From NCBI RefSeq assembly GCF_964204645.1, contig NC_134029.1:4535001-4599000 (forward strand): a stretch of DNA of 64,000 nucleotides, given 5' to 3'. Origin of the DNA: Tubulanus polymorphus. Lineage: Eukaryota > Nemertea > Palaeonemertea > Tubulaniformes > Tubulanidae. The notes under the pieces are model-generated. The model did no database searches. It saw only the letters and a list, made by a program, of their open reading frames with translations, and had not been told where the DNA came from. The position numbers and the translations under genes were made by a program. Shown here piece by piece: positions 48,099 to 60,351 of this stretch. The first letter of the stretch is position 1. Every line of letters begins with the position of its first letter.

Positions 48099-48203
48099 CC
48101 TGGAGATGACTACATGTATTACAGTATAGTCGAAATGTTGAATAAACTATTAACTCGGTCTTACATTTTGGACTTAATGTTTTCATATCTAGCGTGGGAT
48201 TTT
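48099..48203 (+). repeat. Penelope-like terminus, single plus-strand copy
   Basis: CCTGGAGATGACTACATG, then TATAGTC, GAAATGTTGAATAAACTATT, and 40 bp further GTGGGATTTTAT. The stem GACTA/TAGTC is kept, while the CTGANGA box has decayed to CTGGAGA and GAAAC to GAAAT. Confidence 0.45.
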
Positions 48204-49460
48204 ATAGCGATACCGGACCACTGACACGGGAGGACATTACAGCACGCACCGAGTGCTTTCATCAGCGGCAATTTAAATTGCTTGGGTGATAGAAAATCAG
48301 AAGTTTAACGCCAGTAACTAATCTTATTTTAGTTTTGTAAAACTGGGGGCCTTATTGCGGTACGACTTTCAATGTATATATACATATACATGTAGTTTCA
48401 TTATTGTTGTGTCATCATGACGAATGAAACTGTTTGGTATATGTACTTGGAAACGGCGTTCTGGACCCCCTAGTTGACATGAAGATAAAAGCCACTGTAA
48501 ACAAATTTAAAAGATTGAAAACTAAGTATCATAACATGTTATTCAAGAAAAGAACTGAAATTGAAAAACACGGCGCGAAAGGCCATCGTCAATTTTCAAT
48601 AATACCCGTTGAATTCAGTGAGTTTCTACTCTTCACGTTCGAGAGTAGCCTTTTGCATGAATATATTTTCGCTTAAACGCCCTCAATATTAGAATGTACA
48701 GGGGCGAATAAACCCTTCGCGACAAACACGCATGACACGAGTGATTTTGACATTTACACGTTCAGAAATACGCGAGACGGCGCATCGGTCGTCAACAACC
48801 AGCAGAAAATCCACCCGCGGCTCTTGAGAAGCAAAGCGATACCGTCTGACGGCGCCATCTATTGAGCGTCAACGTCTAAAAAAAAAAATGACGTCATATT
48901 TCATCAGTTTAGATTAGTATAAAGTATCGCATTCTTTTGATACTGAAATCTTATGTTGCCCAAGCACTATATAACGGATATTGAATTGCTAAGGCATATT
49001 TTGGTAGCCCTCTGAGTGCGGATCGGGTAAGAAGTTTCGCTCGGTCTGTATTCGCCAGGAGCGACGCGACGGAAATATTTCAGCAAATGAAGCAGAATTA
49101 AATCGATTTAGACGTCGTAAATTCAATATGAGCAGCTCGTTGTGTGGTATAAACCGAGTTATACTGATTGTCAACAGTTAGTAGAGGATCGCCGGTAGCT
49201 GTTTCCCCTCTCCTCTCAATCAACACATGGCTCGAATTCTTCGTCCTTTCTCGTCATTAGGAAAGTGCCGGCGACGGAATTTTCAAATTTGATTTATCCC
49301 GATTCTAGGTAACTTCATAAAAACTTTACAGCATTCGCTTAACGAGTTACAACTCGTTTTACAGAATTTACAGAAAAATTTCTAAATCCGAGTGAGAATT
49401 GCGGCTATTATTTCATTACTTATATAGCTACATAATGACTCAAACAAGAATATGGTATAT
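48204..49460. other. Non-coding interval, nothing recognised
   Basis: Frames of 80 codons or less without family resemblance; no RNA gene or repeat found. Confidence 0.5.
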
Positions 49461-49463
49461 ACT

Positions 49464-49640
49464 AAAGCCGAACGCACACGGCACCGAAAAACGTTTTAGA
49501 TGTGTTTTATTATGCCGTGTGCGGGGGAGGCAAAACACAAAACGCCGAACTGAAAAACGTTTTTCACGAGCAAAAAACTTTCTAAAAAACGTGTTTTCTG
49601 CTTCGGCGAAACAAATGTTTTGCCGTGTGCGTTGGGCTTA
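49464..49640. mobile_element. 177-bp terminal-inverted-repeat element (MITE)
   Basis: The left end AAAGCCGAACGCACACGGCA and the right end, inverted, TTAAGCCCAACGCACACGGCA match over about 20 bp with two or three differences. Inside, CGAAAAACGTTTT and AAAAACGTTTTT phrases recur in both orientations, giving the element an overall palindromic form. No transposase is encoded; the 80-codon frame across it is incidental. A similar GCACACG phrase appears in the block at 40.3-40.5 kb. Confidence 0.8.
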
Positions 49641-51032
49641 ACATGGACCGAATGGCGTTAAGTAAACAAGAATATGCATTTTGAAAAAAGCCACAATTCC
49701 ACATTTTTCGCATGGTGTTAATTTGAATACGTTTTGACGAAAATTGTACCGTGCTCGGATAAAGATGTCGCAATGCTCCGATAGTTCTAACGGAAAGCTT
49801 CGCCCGAAGGAATCTCGTAACAGTTCAATTTCTTGCTGAGATGTACACTGTTGGATGCTATACTGCCGCTCTTTTAAGATCCTGTTCTCATCCGCACCTA
49901 ACTAATATGACTAACACGTCAACCGTTATAAGCAAGAGAAACTCAGCCGGCCGTTAAGCTGTTTTGCTAATTAAATTGCTTAGCTTCTTGTCGGCAAAGC
50001 AACAGAATGTCAAAGGAGAAGTGACACTCAGTTAGCTCCTCGGTGACCTTCATTAATTTCATTACGGCTTGAACTAAAGATAAGACAGTGAAGTAATGCC
50101 CTCAGTAGGCTGATGGTAGCACGCTGCCAGAAGATATAATCTGTAAACCTAAATGGTAGAGTGAGGTATATACGCTCATATCTATATAGAAATATTCTAC
50201 GAAAGAAATATCTGTTACAATAAAAAAGGCGAAATTCAGAAGTTATTCATTTTTCCTCGTAATGCCATTTCATGAATTTTTATCGTGATTGACGGGCCGT
50301 CGATGTGGCACCCTGACGCGATAGTTAGATTTGGGAATATTTGATGAATTGATCGCGAAAATTCGAGCGTTCTGAAAATCTGGATTCCCTTGCATAGCCT
50401 GTTTAAACAACATTACTTCATTTCGTATTCATGGCGCGACTGACAGCGATATTATTCGCTATAATTTGAGAGGTGAAACCGTGCCGAGGGCCCTCCGGGG
50501 ACGTGCAATTGTGTAAAACGCGTTTAATTCGATAGCGCAGTTTTAAAATGGAGAGAGAATATTATTGACAGTGTTTCTTACGAACCAAGCAACAAGTCGA
50601 CATAACAGAGGCAGTTTTAGTTGATATTCAAGTCGTATGAAAGCCGTAAATTAATTAGCCGTGAATGCGAAAGAGAACCCGCCACCATGGCATGATTGAT
50701 ATTTTACAGAAATTAAACAATTCCGTGACAAGAAAAGCAGAAATGAATTCGGCTCACTCAACTTCGATATAAAAACACAATTGGCTTTCCTGTAACTTTG
50801 ATGCCATATCAAAATGGCGTCTCTCAGTCACTGGATTTTAATTGCAGACGATAATTTACAATTTGAATAACAGTAGCTATGATTTCCGAATTAAAATCTT
50901 TATATTGTATCTACAATGATGGATATCGAACTTACGTGATGCCCAGGCAGTCACTAACTCTTCATGTAACGTCATGAATATATTCGTATTGTAATCGCAC
51001 TGAAGGGAAGAGACCGATTACGAAAAAAATTA
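49641..51032. other. Non-coding interval, nothing recognised
   Basis: No frame above 63 codons, no RNA gene, no repeat that I recognise. Confidence 0.5.
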
Positions 51033-51170
51033 GAACCAATTGAGCCTTTTGGACTGCCATGGCTTAGGTTTGAGGGCTGTCTAAGACCAAATCTGTTCTA
51101 TAAGCCAATCTAACAATTAAAGGCCAGTCTTAAGATGAAAGACAACCTTTGACCGAGCAACTCGACCCAA
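51033..51170. repeat. Palindromic MITE-like element, diverged copy
   Basis: It begins AACCAATTGAGCC and GGACTGCCATGGCTTAGG, contains TAAGACCAAAT and GGCCAGTCTTAAGA, and ends GAGCAACTCGACCC. The order of blocks fits the family, but the ends are decayed. Confidence 0.45.
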
Positions 51171-51749
51171 CGCACAGAATTGGAAGAGATCCACATTAGA
51201 AGCTCAAATATCCCGTCATTGACGGAAGGAGAAACGAACCCTGAAAGTGAAAATAAGGCAGCATTTATAAATTTTGGGAATCTGTCGCACAAACCACTTG
51301 ACTTGCAATCTAGGATTGGCACGCGATGAAAGCACGTGACCTTTCCATGCTCATGTAAACCCGTGGACATGACGTCACACCCTGAATTTTGGGAGTAGAC
51401 ATAAGGCGAAAGTCATTGCCTCAAGCATGCGATTAATATGTTAGTAAATTAATCTTCAATAGCCGTTAAAAATACATCCCTTAGTCTCGGTAATCGTGGT
51501 GACCCGAGGAGATACTTCCCGAGCTACCATCAATTCTATGGCTAAAGGAACAACACTACAGCGTGTCGTCTGCGTGTACTTCCTAACCAGGGGTCGAGCA
51601 CTATCGATCGTTTAAAGGCCGATAGAGACAAGATTAAAGTGCCGACTAAAGGTGCAACCTAATCCACAAACGACTAGCCCTTTATCCCATTGATCAACGA
51701 AATAGCACGAAGATGCCTAATCCAGCATCACCGCCACTACCACACGGGT

Positions 51750-51782
51750 GGCGGCGGCAGCAGCAGTAGCAGCAGCAGCATC
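51750..51782. repeat. GGC/CAG trinucleotide repeat
   Basis: GGCGGCGGCAG followed by CAG units with one TAG interruption. It has no surrounding open frame of note, so a coding polyglutamine tract is unlikely. Confidence 0.85.
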
Positions 51783-53907
51783 ATCGCGGATAAAAAGAAA
51801 CCCTCCAGCAACAATTCATAAGTGTTGCTTGCATTCATCTTTCTGCATCGAGTGCTTGGGAAGGGACGATGCAGGCATTATAGTTTTATGCATTGAAAGC
51901 AATGACATTCAGTAGAATAGAGCTCTTCAGTTGTTCTGGTTGGGAGGGATAGTGACGCGCGCTGTAAACTGTTTATCGTTTTCGACGTCGTTGATATATC
52001 TGCGAGAGAAAAAGTAAATTGGCGCTCTACATTCGGAAACAAATAAAAAAAATGAAATGGCGTAACAATAGAAATCTATGGAAGAGTTGTGGAGGTCGAC
52101 AAAACCCACAATAAAAAAGAAAAACTATCTGATAGTTTCGACTCAAATCTATGAGTCATTTAAAAAAAAAAGTTGTGGAGGTCTTCGAAAAATTTGCAAG
52201 AATCTCGGAATTTTGCATGCTAGAATCCTTTGGGTCTTTCTTAAGATTTTATCTTCATCTGTTTACAACTTCGAGAGCCGCCCAAACACTCGTGTCTCAT
52301 CTATTGCCCCAAAACTCTCCCAGTTAGCACCTCAGTTCCATTTAGATCCTCGCTCCCTTAGTTTCGAATCCCAATTTTCCTTTCGCTTGCCGCAGCAGTA
52401 GTGTTTTCGGTACCCATTCAATTACATAACTAGGTTCATCTTAATGATACATTACTCATTTAGTATTTCTAAATGCGATTATGTCCTGCTAATTTGGGAA
52501 TGACTTGGCATTAAATGGGCTTTTTCTTCCGGCATCGAAGAAATCCTCACATTGTTATATACTAGTAGAAAATCGGGTCTAACTCCATCATAATAAAAAA
52601 ACCCATTCCACATGTGTCATGATGTCTCCCGGCCTAGGCAGCATTCCTTTATGGTAGTCAACCACTAGCAACAGTATCATATACGCACCGAGGAAAGGAT
52701 GAGTCATCTTCGTCTTCTACTTCCGAACAATCAATTTTCCTACGACTGCGAAAACGAATCTGCTAGTGAAATTATGACCAAACTTTGCGGTGATTTACCT
52801 GCTGCTGCTGATGCCGCTGAATCCGATAACTTCCCCCAGTTATCGGCGGGTGTATTTTATACGTCGTGTAGATAGTTAATGGTTTATTCAATGTTACGCG
52901 TCTTATCGGAATCGACAGTTTGTCGCTGTGAAGCGCGCGCAAAGCAGCAACTTATATCATTTTTCTTTGATCGAAGTTATTCACAACCGCGCGCACTTAC
53001 ACACCCAGTCACAGTTGCGCATGAACGAACGAACGAGAAAATAATCGAATCATATGACGTACATCCAAATGACCAAAAAACCAAAAAAATTCGTTCAGTG
53101 TCGATTCCCATTCCTGAATACCAGTAGTTGCACTGCTGTTTTTGGCAAAGTGCCAGTGATAAAAAATCAAATTCTTCTATTTTTTCTAACAAATTTGATC
53201 TTATTGCGATGTAGACAGTGTAGCGATGATTAGAGGGCATCTAGAAAACCAATTTAGAAGCAACATATGAATATCTTTCTCTCGATTGCCTTTCGGTCTC
53301 TTGGCGTCTCATTAACTAGCCGTTGTTACATACACGCTGTCGAAAACCCAATCACCGGCAAACATCTATCTCCCGGTAAAAAACCAATTATCGACTTAAA
53401 ACCAGACTCGATAGTGACCAACGGGCAAATCACGGCAAGCCCTACAGGTCCTGACTAATTTCGAACCTGTCAAGTTTGATCGCCATCCGATACGTGACCT
53501 CGTTAAACAATATAGACTTGGCTTTAGTTCTGTAATAGGAACGGGGACAGGGTGAAGAACCAGTTCTGCTAAATTGTAACGAGACGAGCCTCCGGAACAT
53601 GTAAGAAATATCTATTGAATTCTAAATAAGAAGAATAAAAACCAAATGAATAATATGTAAAACCATAGAAATAACTGAATAATCGTTCAGCTAGCTAGAA
53701 CATAGACTAGGATATAAATTTTCTATAAACTACTGATATTCGGATATATCATTCTTATGTCCCAGATGACACCTCTCATTAGAGTATGAAAATGTGCCAT
53801 TAGTGAGCTTATACTTTACACATTAAAAAGTCTCCTAGGAAAAAAGCCTAATGCACCACATGGATAAATTCGTTCATCACGTAACAATGGGGAACCTACG
53901 AACTCCC
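51783..53907. other. Non-coding interval, nothing assigned
   Basis: Several frames of 60-107 codons on both strands (the longest 52078-52401, plus) with no known domain. A short GCTGCTGCT run lies near 52801. Confidence 0.45.
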
Positions 53908-53975
53908 GTGGCAATCGACGATTCCACTTACGGCAGGCGAGGATCCACCAGGTTCGCTAGTGGTTACTCGGTCTT
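53908..53975 (+). repeat. Dispersed repeat, copy 2
   Basis: GTGGCAATCGACGATTCC, a spacer, then GGATCCACCAGGTTCGCTAG and TGGTTACTCGGTCTTC. It shares its right half with 8461-8505 and its left half with the inverted copy at 32886-32929, so it is the most complete of the three. Confidence 0.65.
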
Positions 53976-56900
53976 CTAAATTTCTTCTACATTCCAATTA
54001 GACTGGTTGCCGGTCTCTATCTTCGGTCTCTATTCTGACTGCGAATGCAGGTGGCGCATAATTGGACAGGCGACCAGTCTATATCCAATTAAAACTGGAA
54101 TGAGATTTTTCTTAGGAGTCAATCAATTTGTACTGGACACTATACCGATATCTGAGTGGAAGAATGAATTTATTGTATATTTGTTGGGGCCAGTGATAAT
54201 ATATGCATTCACGTGACATCAAGCGGGTCAGAGTGTCCATCTAGCGCATACGGCTAGCTGAAGTAAAAAGTGGAGGTCGACGTCAGATATGACCTGATGT
54301 GAACAATACGCGTGACGTTTGCGGATAAGGTCGATATAGAGGTGCCACGACACCGATAATCGAGGCCTGGATTTAGTTGAGATCTCACGTAAATGTTCAA
54401 TTCCTCGTTATCCCACGTACAAACAAACAGTTCAACAACTATTCTGTTTTTGATGGACAATAACGTGTTCTTCCATCGACATGTAATTAGAGAGTTGACT
54501 GATTGCATTTACCCGGTGTACAGTGCTTCTCGACACGCGAATCACCGTCAGCGCGCATTTCAATTCGCTATTGATATTCATCCGAAATGCGAGGTCGATA
54601 GAAACTGCGCCAGTAAACAGATTCATTCATTGGTTGATTGCTTCATCAGGCAATATTTAATTCTCGCAATAAGCACCGCGTAAGAAGTTTGTTTGGTATC
54701 GGAAACCGATGAATGCTCATCACAATAAAATGGATGTAAAAGAACACAACACGAAACTAATTCATTACGTCAATTAACAGTGAATTTTCGAATAGAATTG
54801 TATTTTACATCATTAGTCGTGGCGGTTAGTTCGGTAGTTAATGGGGAATCGTTATTTTTGAGCAAGATCTCGATCGAAAGACAGCGGACACCGTTCAATA
54901 AAACTATCATACAAACATCCTTTCTAAAGCATTTAAAGAAGTTTTCAGTTACACTTCCCTTTAAAATGATGTACAAATTATGTTTATCAAACAAGGGACT
55001 GCAGAGCTAATTTATATTCTATCAAAACATCTGTGTAAAAAAGAAACAGCAAAATTTATCGCCACAATGGGGGACCTTGAGTGGCTACCACAACACGGCA
55101 TCTAGAAACTGGAAACTCCTTTTATTCGAAATGCTCGGAATGGTAAATTAACTGCTACCATTACTAACATGCTAACATGCTGACTATATTTCCCTTCGTT
55201 TTTTAAATGTTCGAAGATAAAAAAGTCCCCGAACTCGACACATGTATCGCAATCTCCTCGGATATACCACCCTGTACAGTGATGTGATTACTGTAAAAAC
55301 TCACTTTTGAAGTTTTCTGTTATTGACATAACTTTCTCTTGAAAAATCTTCACTAAGTCAACAGTTCGTAGTGTGCGCGTTACTTTGTGTGCTGTTCCTC
55401 TTTGAAAGATCTGCCGATTAGTGTCTATGACACTTCGTCTTGAGAACACATGGCGTTTTTCAATTAAATCTCGGCTTGTTTCTTGAAGCGAATGTAAACG
55501 TTCTCATTAGAAGTTGGCTGCATGTATGAGCGCGATATTTCAGCGATACAGATACCGGTCGTTTGCTTTACTTTCGATATAGTGATTCACGCCTGGAAGA
55601 GCAGCGAATTTATGCGAGGTAAACGGGGAACCTTGTCAAGATATAAAGAATTGTAAACACAAGAGTGAAATAATGACAACAAAAGAAAGGGTTAAAATAA
55701 AAGAAGTCATCAGGGATTAGGAGAATGAAGGTGGGTGGTTGTGGGATGTGGTGTAAAATTAGTTGCACCACAAACATAGGTTGACTTCATTATGGAGATT
55801 TTAGAGATAGTCTGATAAAGTTAAGATAGCAATGACAATACATATCGCAACAGATTTCTCTATATCTCATTTCCCATCAATAGTATCGTTCTCGGTATCA
55901 ATACATAAAACACCGAACTCGTGTCTTTCTTAAATCATCGTCGACATTTTTTTTTCATTTTTTCCCCATTAAAACCAAAACCGTAGAATCAACGATTTTT
56001 CAATGCGTAATTAGGTGACTCATGTTTTGCACGGGTTGTCTACCTCGCGCGAATCCCTCGCATAATAATTAGAAAGCCGTAAGAAAACTTCACATCCTTC
56101 AAATTTTGCCATCGATTTTTTCCGCGCACCGACTTGTATTTTCATTACGGCTACTTTGTTTAGTTCATCAAACAAGTTGTTTGTATCGAGCTAGACAGCC
56201 ATCTGTTACGTCTGTGCTGCAGAGAAATTCAGAGCGCAAATTTGCAGAATGTTGCATGCTCGCTTCATTACGTCGGCGGCTCATGCAAACTTTTAAATCA
56301 AATAAAACTCCACGCGACTGAGAGAACACGTCGCCATGTTGTAATTGGCTTTGATGAACGAGATTCAATCGAAATGATCAACATGTTAAACAAATTGTAA
56401 GATCCGTTCTTGATGACATGTTTAGCAACATGTACTCGTCTGATTTGTGTTTACACATGCTCGACGTGGAACGTTCGGCGAATTTCAAAGTCAGTTCTTC
56501 CGAATTTCGAGTCAGAATTTCAAACGAATAAAAGCCAGAATGAAATCAAAAAACTGGAATTTGACTTCTCAATTCGTGGTGTGAAATATAACAACCCGCA
56601 TATCGTCTAAGATATGGTCCTTGACCGTATATCAAGTAACTTAATCTTGGTTCGTTTTCTTCGGTATCTAACTGTGAGTAAAGAAATGACACACAAAAGG
56701 CTTTGTGTCAAAAATATCAGCTTTAGTCTTCTCTGAACAGCAACTATTGAAGTATATCCAGTTTTTGCGTAAACAGAGCTTTAACATGTACAAAGGCACT
56801 TGTAAAGGTAGAAAAAAGATTATGATAAGGCGCGCTGTAAAATTGACTGCAAAATTGACTTCGATGAAACTAGATAGAAACCTGGCATTGAATATCGAAT

Positions 56901-59085
56901 TAGTTGCATTCTTAGTCATGATTCAGCGTTCGATTTTCCTTTTTTTTCATACTGCATGAAGCAATCGTTAATTATCTATGATGTCCAGTACTATCGCGGG
57001 GTTCATTGTAGCATGTACACCGACCTGGCACTCGCTGACCGACAAGCAATATCGAGAATAACGATCTTTTTTAAAGAATGCCCCGATAATATCCTCGGTG
57101 ACTCGATCTCTGGCGAACCGGCGAAAAAATGACTTACGACCCGAATGGCCGTTTGACTTTTAGGCGACACGTTTTGTCCGGGGATCGGGATCTCGCGGGA
57201 TGTTCGTTTGGCGAGGAATAAAACGGGGTAAATATGGGAAATCAACGTATTCCGAACGGATACGTAACTCAATCATGTAATACATATGGAATTACCCATG
57301 TGGCCGCGTGGAAATAACTTTAGCCTGTGTAATACCAGCAGCTCTGCGGCGCTGTGAGCCTGTTGCGTTGCGTAAGCTAGTCGAATTTCATCAAAATAAA
57401 TACGCACCGGTCTTCAAATCGTGTGCGATGTCTCGTTAACTGAGATACGCAAATGGCGTCGGCGGTCTGTTGAAATTAGAAATCGAATTTAAGAACCATA
57501 CACGACGTCATCGTGCGTTCGGCTGTGAGTTTCTGAACCGAGGAGACTGTAATTGAAGCACGCGGGTGATAGATACTATCAGCGGCGGCCATGAACACAA
57601 GACAGAAAAAAACAGAATTCAAGATTCCAACCGTTTCAGCACGCGATTTGCATTGCTCGTGATCAGTGATGACGTCACCTGTTGATTAAAGTCATTCTAG
57701 AAACGGCGTCTAGAGACAGAGAGACAGCTTCAAAAAGAATCGAATCCGCATCGGATAAATTTACACAAGGGTAACTAGAATTCTAAAAACAACCAGTCCG
57801 ATCCGGCTGATCCCCGATCAGTTTCAAAAGTAAAAGACATCCCTTCAGGTGTAGATTCAGTGGCGCGCCAGAAGTCTGACGGTATTCGAAACTCCCACGA
57901 GTGGTAAAGCGCATCGGATACATGCTTGAACGAAAGGCCGCGCTAAGAATGTTCAGACGGGGGTCTCCGCAATTACGAACCCGGATGAACCGCAAGTCCT
58001 TTCTACCGAAACAATTCGCTTTCGCTTCTGATACATCTACCGGTTACATCTTCTGATTCTATCTATTTACAGAATGATCTCAACTGATTTTTTATCATCG
58101 ACCAAAATCACTCCGTCACAACAAACAGGGATGACGGAGGCTAAAATGCATTGAGTCGCAGATTCTTGATCCATCGCTGTTTACTTTCAATCTAATGGAA
58201 TGTACACGTAGAGCCATAGTCAGATCAATGGGAATTTCGACGAAATGCTTAAAAGTGTCTACATGTATTTCACGAAAACTTGTATTATTGAAAATGAAAG
58301 GAAAACTGTTTTTTTTCTGAACGGTTTTTAACGTTTTCAACTTTTACATCCTACACCACTGAAAGCCCTTAGATCTGTGATTTTTTAGAGATTAGTCTGC
58401 GCAAATTGTGCTGATGTAATTAATGTGTGTTTGGCACATCTTCCTGCCATAAACCGACGGAAAACTTGCCGCCGACGTCGATGATGCATTTTTCATTAGT
58501 TGAAATAGGTTTTACGGTGCAGGTTACATAACACTGATAATGCATGGCTTAGTCGTTACTTCATTGGACTAATTCATCTTCTTCGGTCACCGAGAAAATA
58601 AAGATGCATGAATATCGTGTTACTCCGTATGAGTAAGTCTTTCGAACGGTTAAAAGGAGGAAAGACATTTTCATTTAAAAATATTGAAATAATCTCCGTC
58701 GTGAGTTCATTCGTTGATTACTGAAAAACCGGTCGAAACTTTTCATCAGCCCATCGGTGTTCCGACAGGATCGATATCCCTGCAACAGTTTTTTCCGCTT
58801 CGATCTTCGAGTTCAACAACTAATAGAGTCGTGTATGTGTGTTGCGAGGGGTGTGAATCACCACTTTCTCTCCGACGCGATTTCTCCATTCGTCTGATTG
58901 TGCGAGAATCCAATGCCAAACCTCATCAGATTCTGCTCTGATACCAGGTGTAAACATTGCCGCTTATTAGGGATAAAATGATAATCCATACTCCCCTGAC
59001 TCATATCTCTATTGACCGACTCGTCGTGCAACAAACTTTACCGACGAGATGTTATCAGTTTTGTTACTATCAGATCAGATGGTTA
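53976..59085. other. Non-coding interval without a supported gene
   Basis: Frames up to 96 codons on both strands, none with recognisable domains. No RNA gene or clear repeat array. Confidence 0.45.
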
Positions 59086-60351
59086 TCACTCTGGCCGGTT
59101 GCGTGGTATCGGAACCTGGTCACAGAAACAACCAGAAACCGTCAATATCAATAGTATCAACGGTATGTCATCTAAATGACCTGTTCCGTCGGTCGGTCGT
59201 AGAATAAAATGATATCGTATACATTTTATGATATTGATGGTCAAATCAGGACCACCTCTTCCGCGAGGTCTCACTTTTAAATCAGTAATTTCTAAGTGGT
59301 AGGAGCAGGGAATTAGATACAATGTTCCATCGTGCATATGCCTATCTATTATCGTATTTAGATGCAGTTTACGTGGCTTTTTATTTGAGAGAAATACAAA
59401 AGACAAAACCACCAACAACTTAAAATATAAAAACACCGCTATGGATTTCAAACACGAATTTGATGAAGAAGTAGAACTGAAAACCCAGCTGTCGATAGAG
59501 CGCCGAGAGAAGATAACTGCCCAAGGGCCAGTTTTTTTTTCTAGAAACCTACGAGTGAGCACTTGAGCGATATGCTTTCGATTTTCTCGATAATTGAGAA
59601 AGGACCTGAATCCATGAAAGTGAGTCATAATATTTACAGCACGAGTACTTGTCAATTTGTCCCCGGGGGCTCGGATTGAGAGTGCAACCGGTAAAATATA
59701 TCGAGGACTCATTCATCTAACTGGTGAATTTCAACTCAATATGAAATATGTTTTAGCCCCATTCGAGCATTGTATACCTTGTATTACATATATGGGAATC
59801 TTCGGATAACATTTCCAGTTATTTTTATAAGTGTCTCTACTGGAGTACATCTTCATGTTGGCGTATGGATCCACTGGCTGGTGATTTATGAATAGAACTA
59901 TCGAAAAAGACCAAAGATCTTTTCGGCGAGGCGTTTTTGCCATGTGTCAACGATACGTATTAAGGTATCGTTTTGCAGCCGTGCTTTTTCGCAATGGCCG
60001 ATACCATATTGGTGGCAAAAACAATAACTGATTTATTGACAGACGCTCAAAGTTTGTAAATCTATTTGTTGTTAATGTATAGCAAATCTCCAGTACTGAC
60101 GGGCAAACTATGACGTCACATGCAAGACCCCTATAGCCTTGAAATCTTCGTGTATTTAACAAACTCAATTTAACCGGAATACCAAATGGATTATCAACAA
60201 ATGCTATCATTACCATATGAACGAAGTGAAATCGAAGATATTCTCTGCCTACGTATCTTCCAGCTAAAAACGATGCGGATGGTCGGGTAATCATTATCTG
60301 TTGCTTGACGGTACTGAGAGTGGTACGCAGACAGAAAGATGTCCCATTATT
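59086..60351 (-). pseudogene. Unassigned 422-codon frame broken by three TGA codons
   Basis: A single minus-strand reading frame runs from 60351 to a stop at 59086. It is interrupted only by TGA at 59947-59949, 59731-59733 and 59713-59715. The largest uninterrupted piece, 59086-59712, is 208 codons with a hydrophobic stretch near its middle (F-L-Y-F-K-L-L-V-V-L-S-F-V-F-L). I recognise no family. It might be a decayed intronless gene or chance openness. All three interruptions being TGA is noted but may mean nothing. Confidence 0.2.

Noticed and set aside
51750-51782. CAG run considered as a coding polyglutamine tract
   Set aside because: No substantial open frame surrounds it and a TAG interrupts one reading of the repeat.
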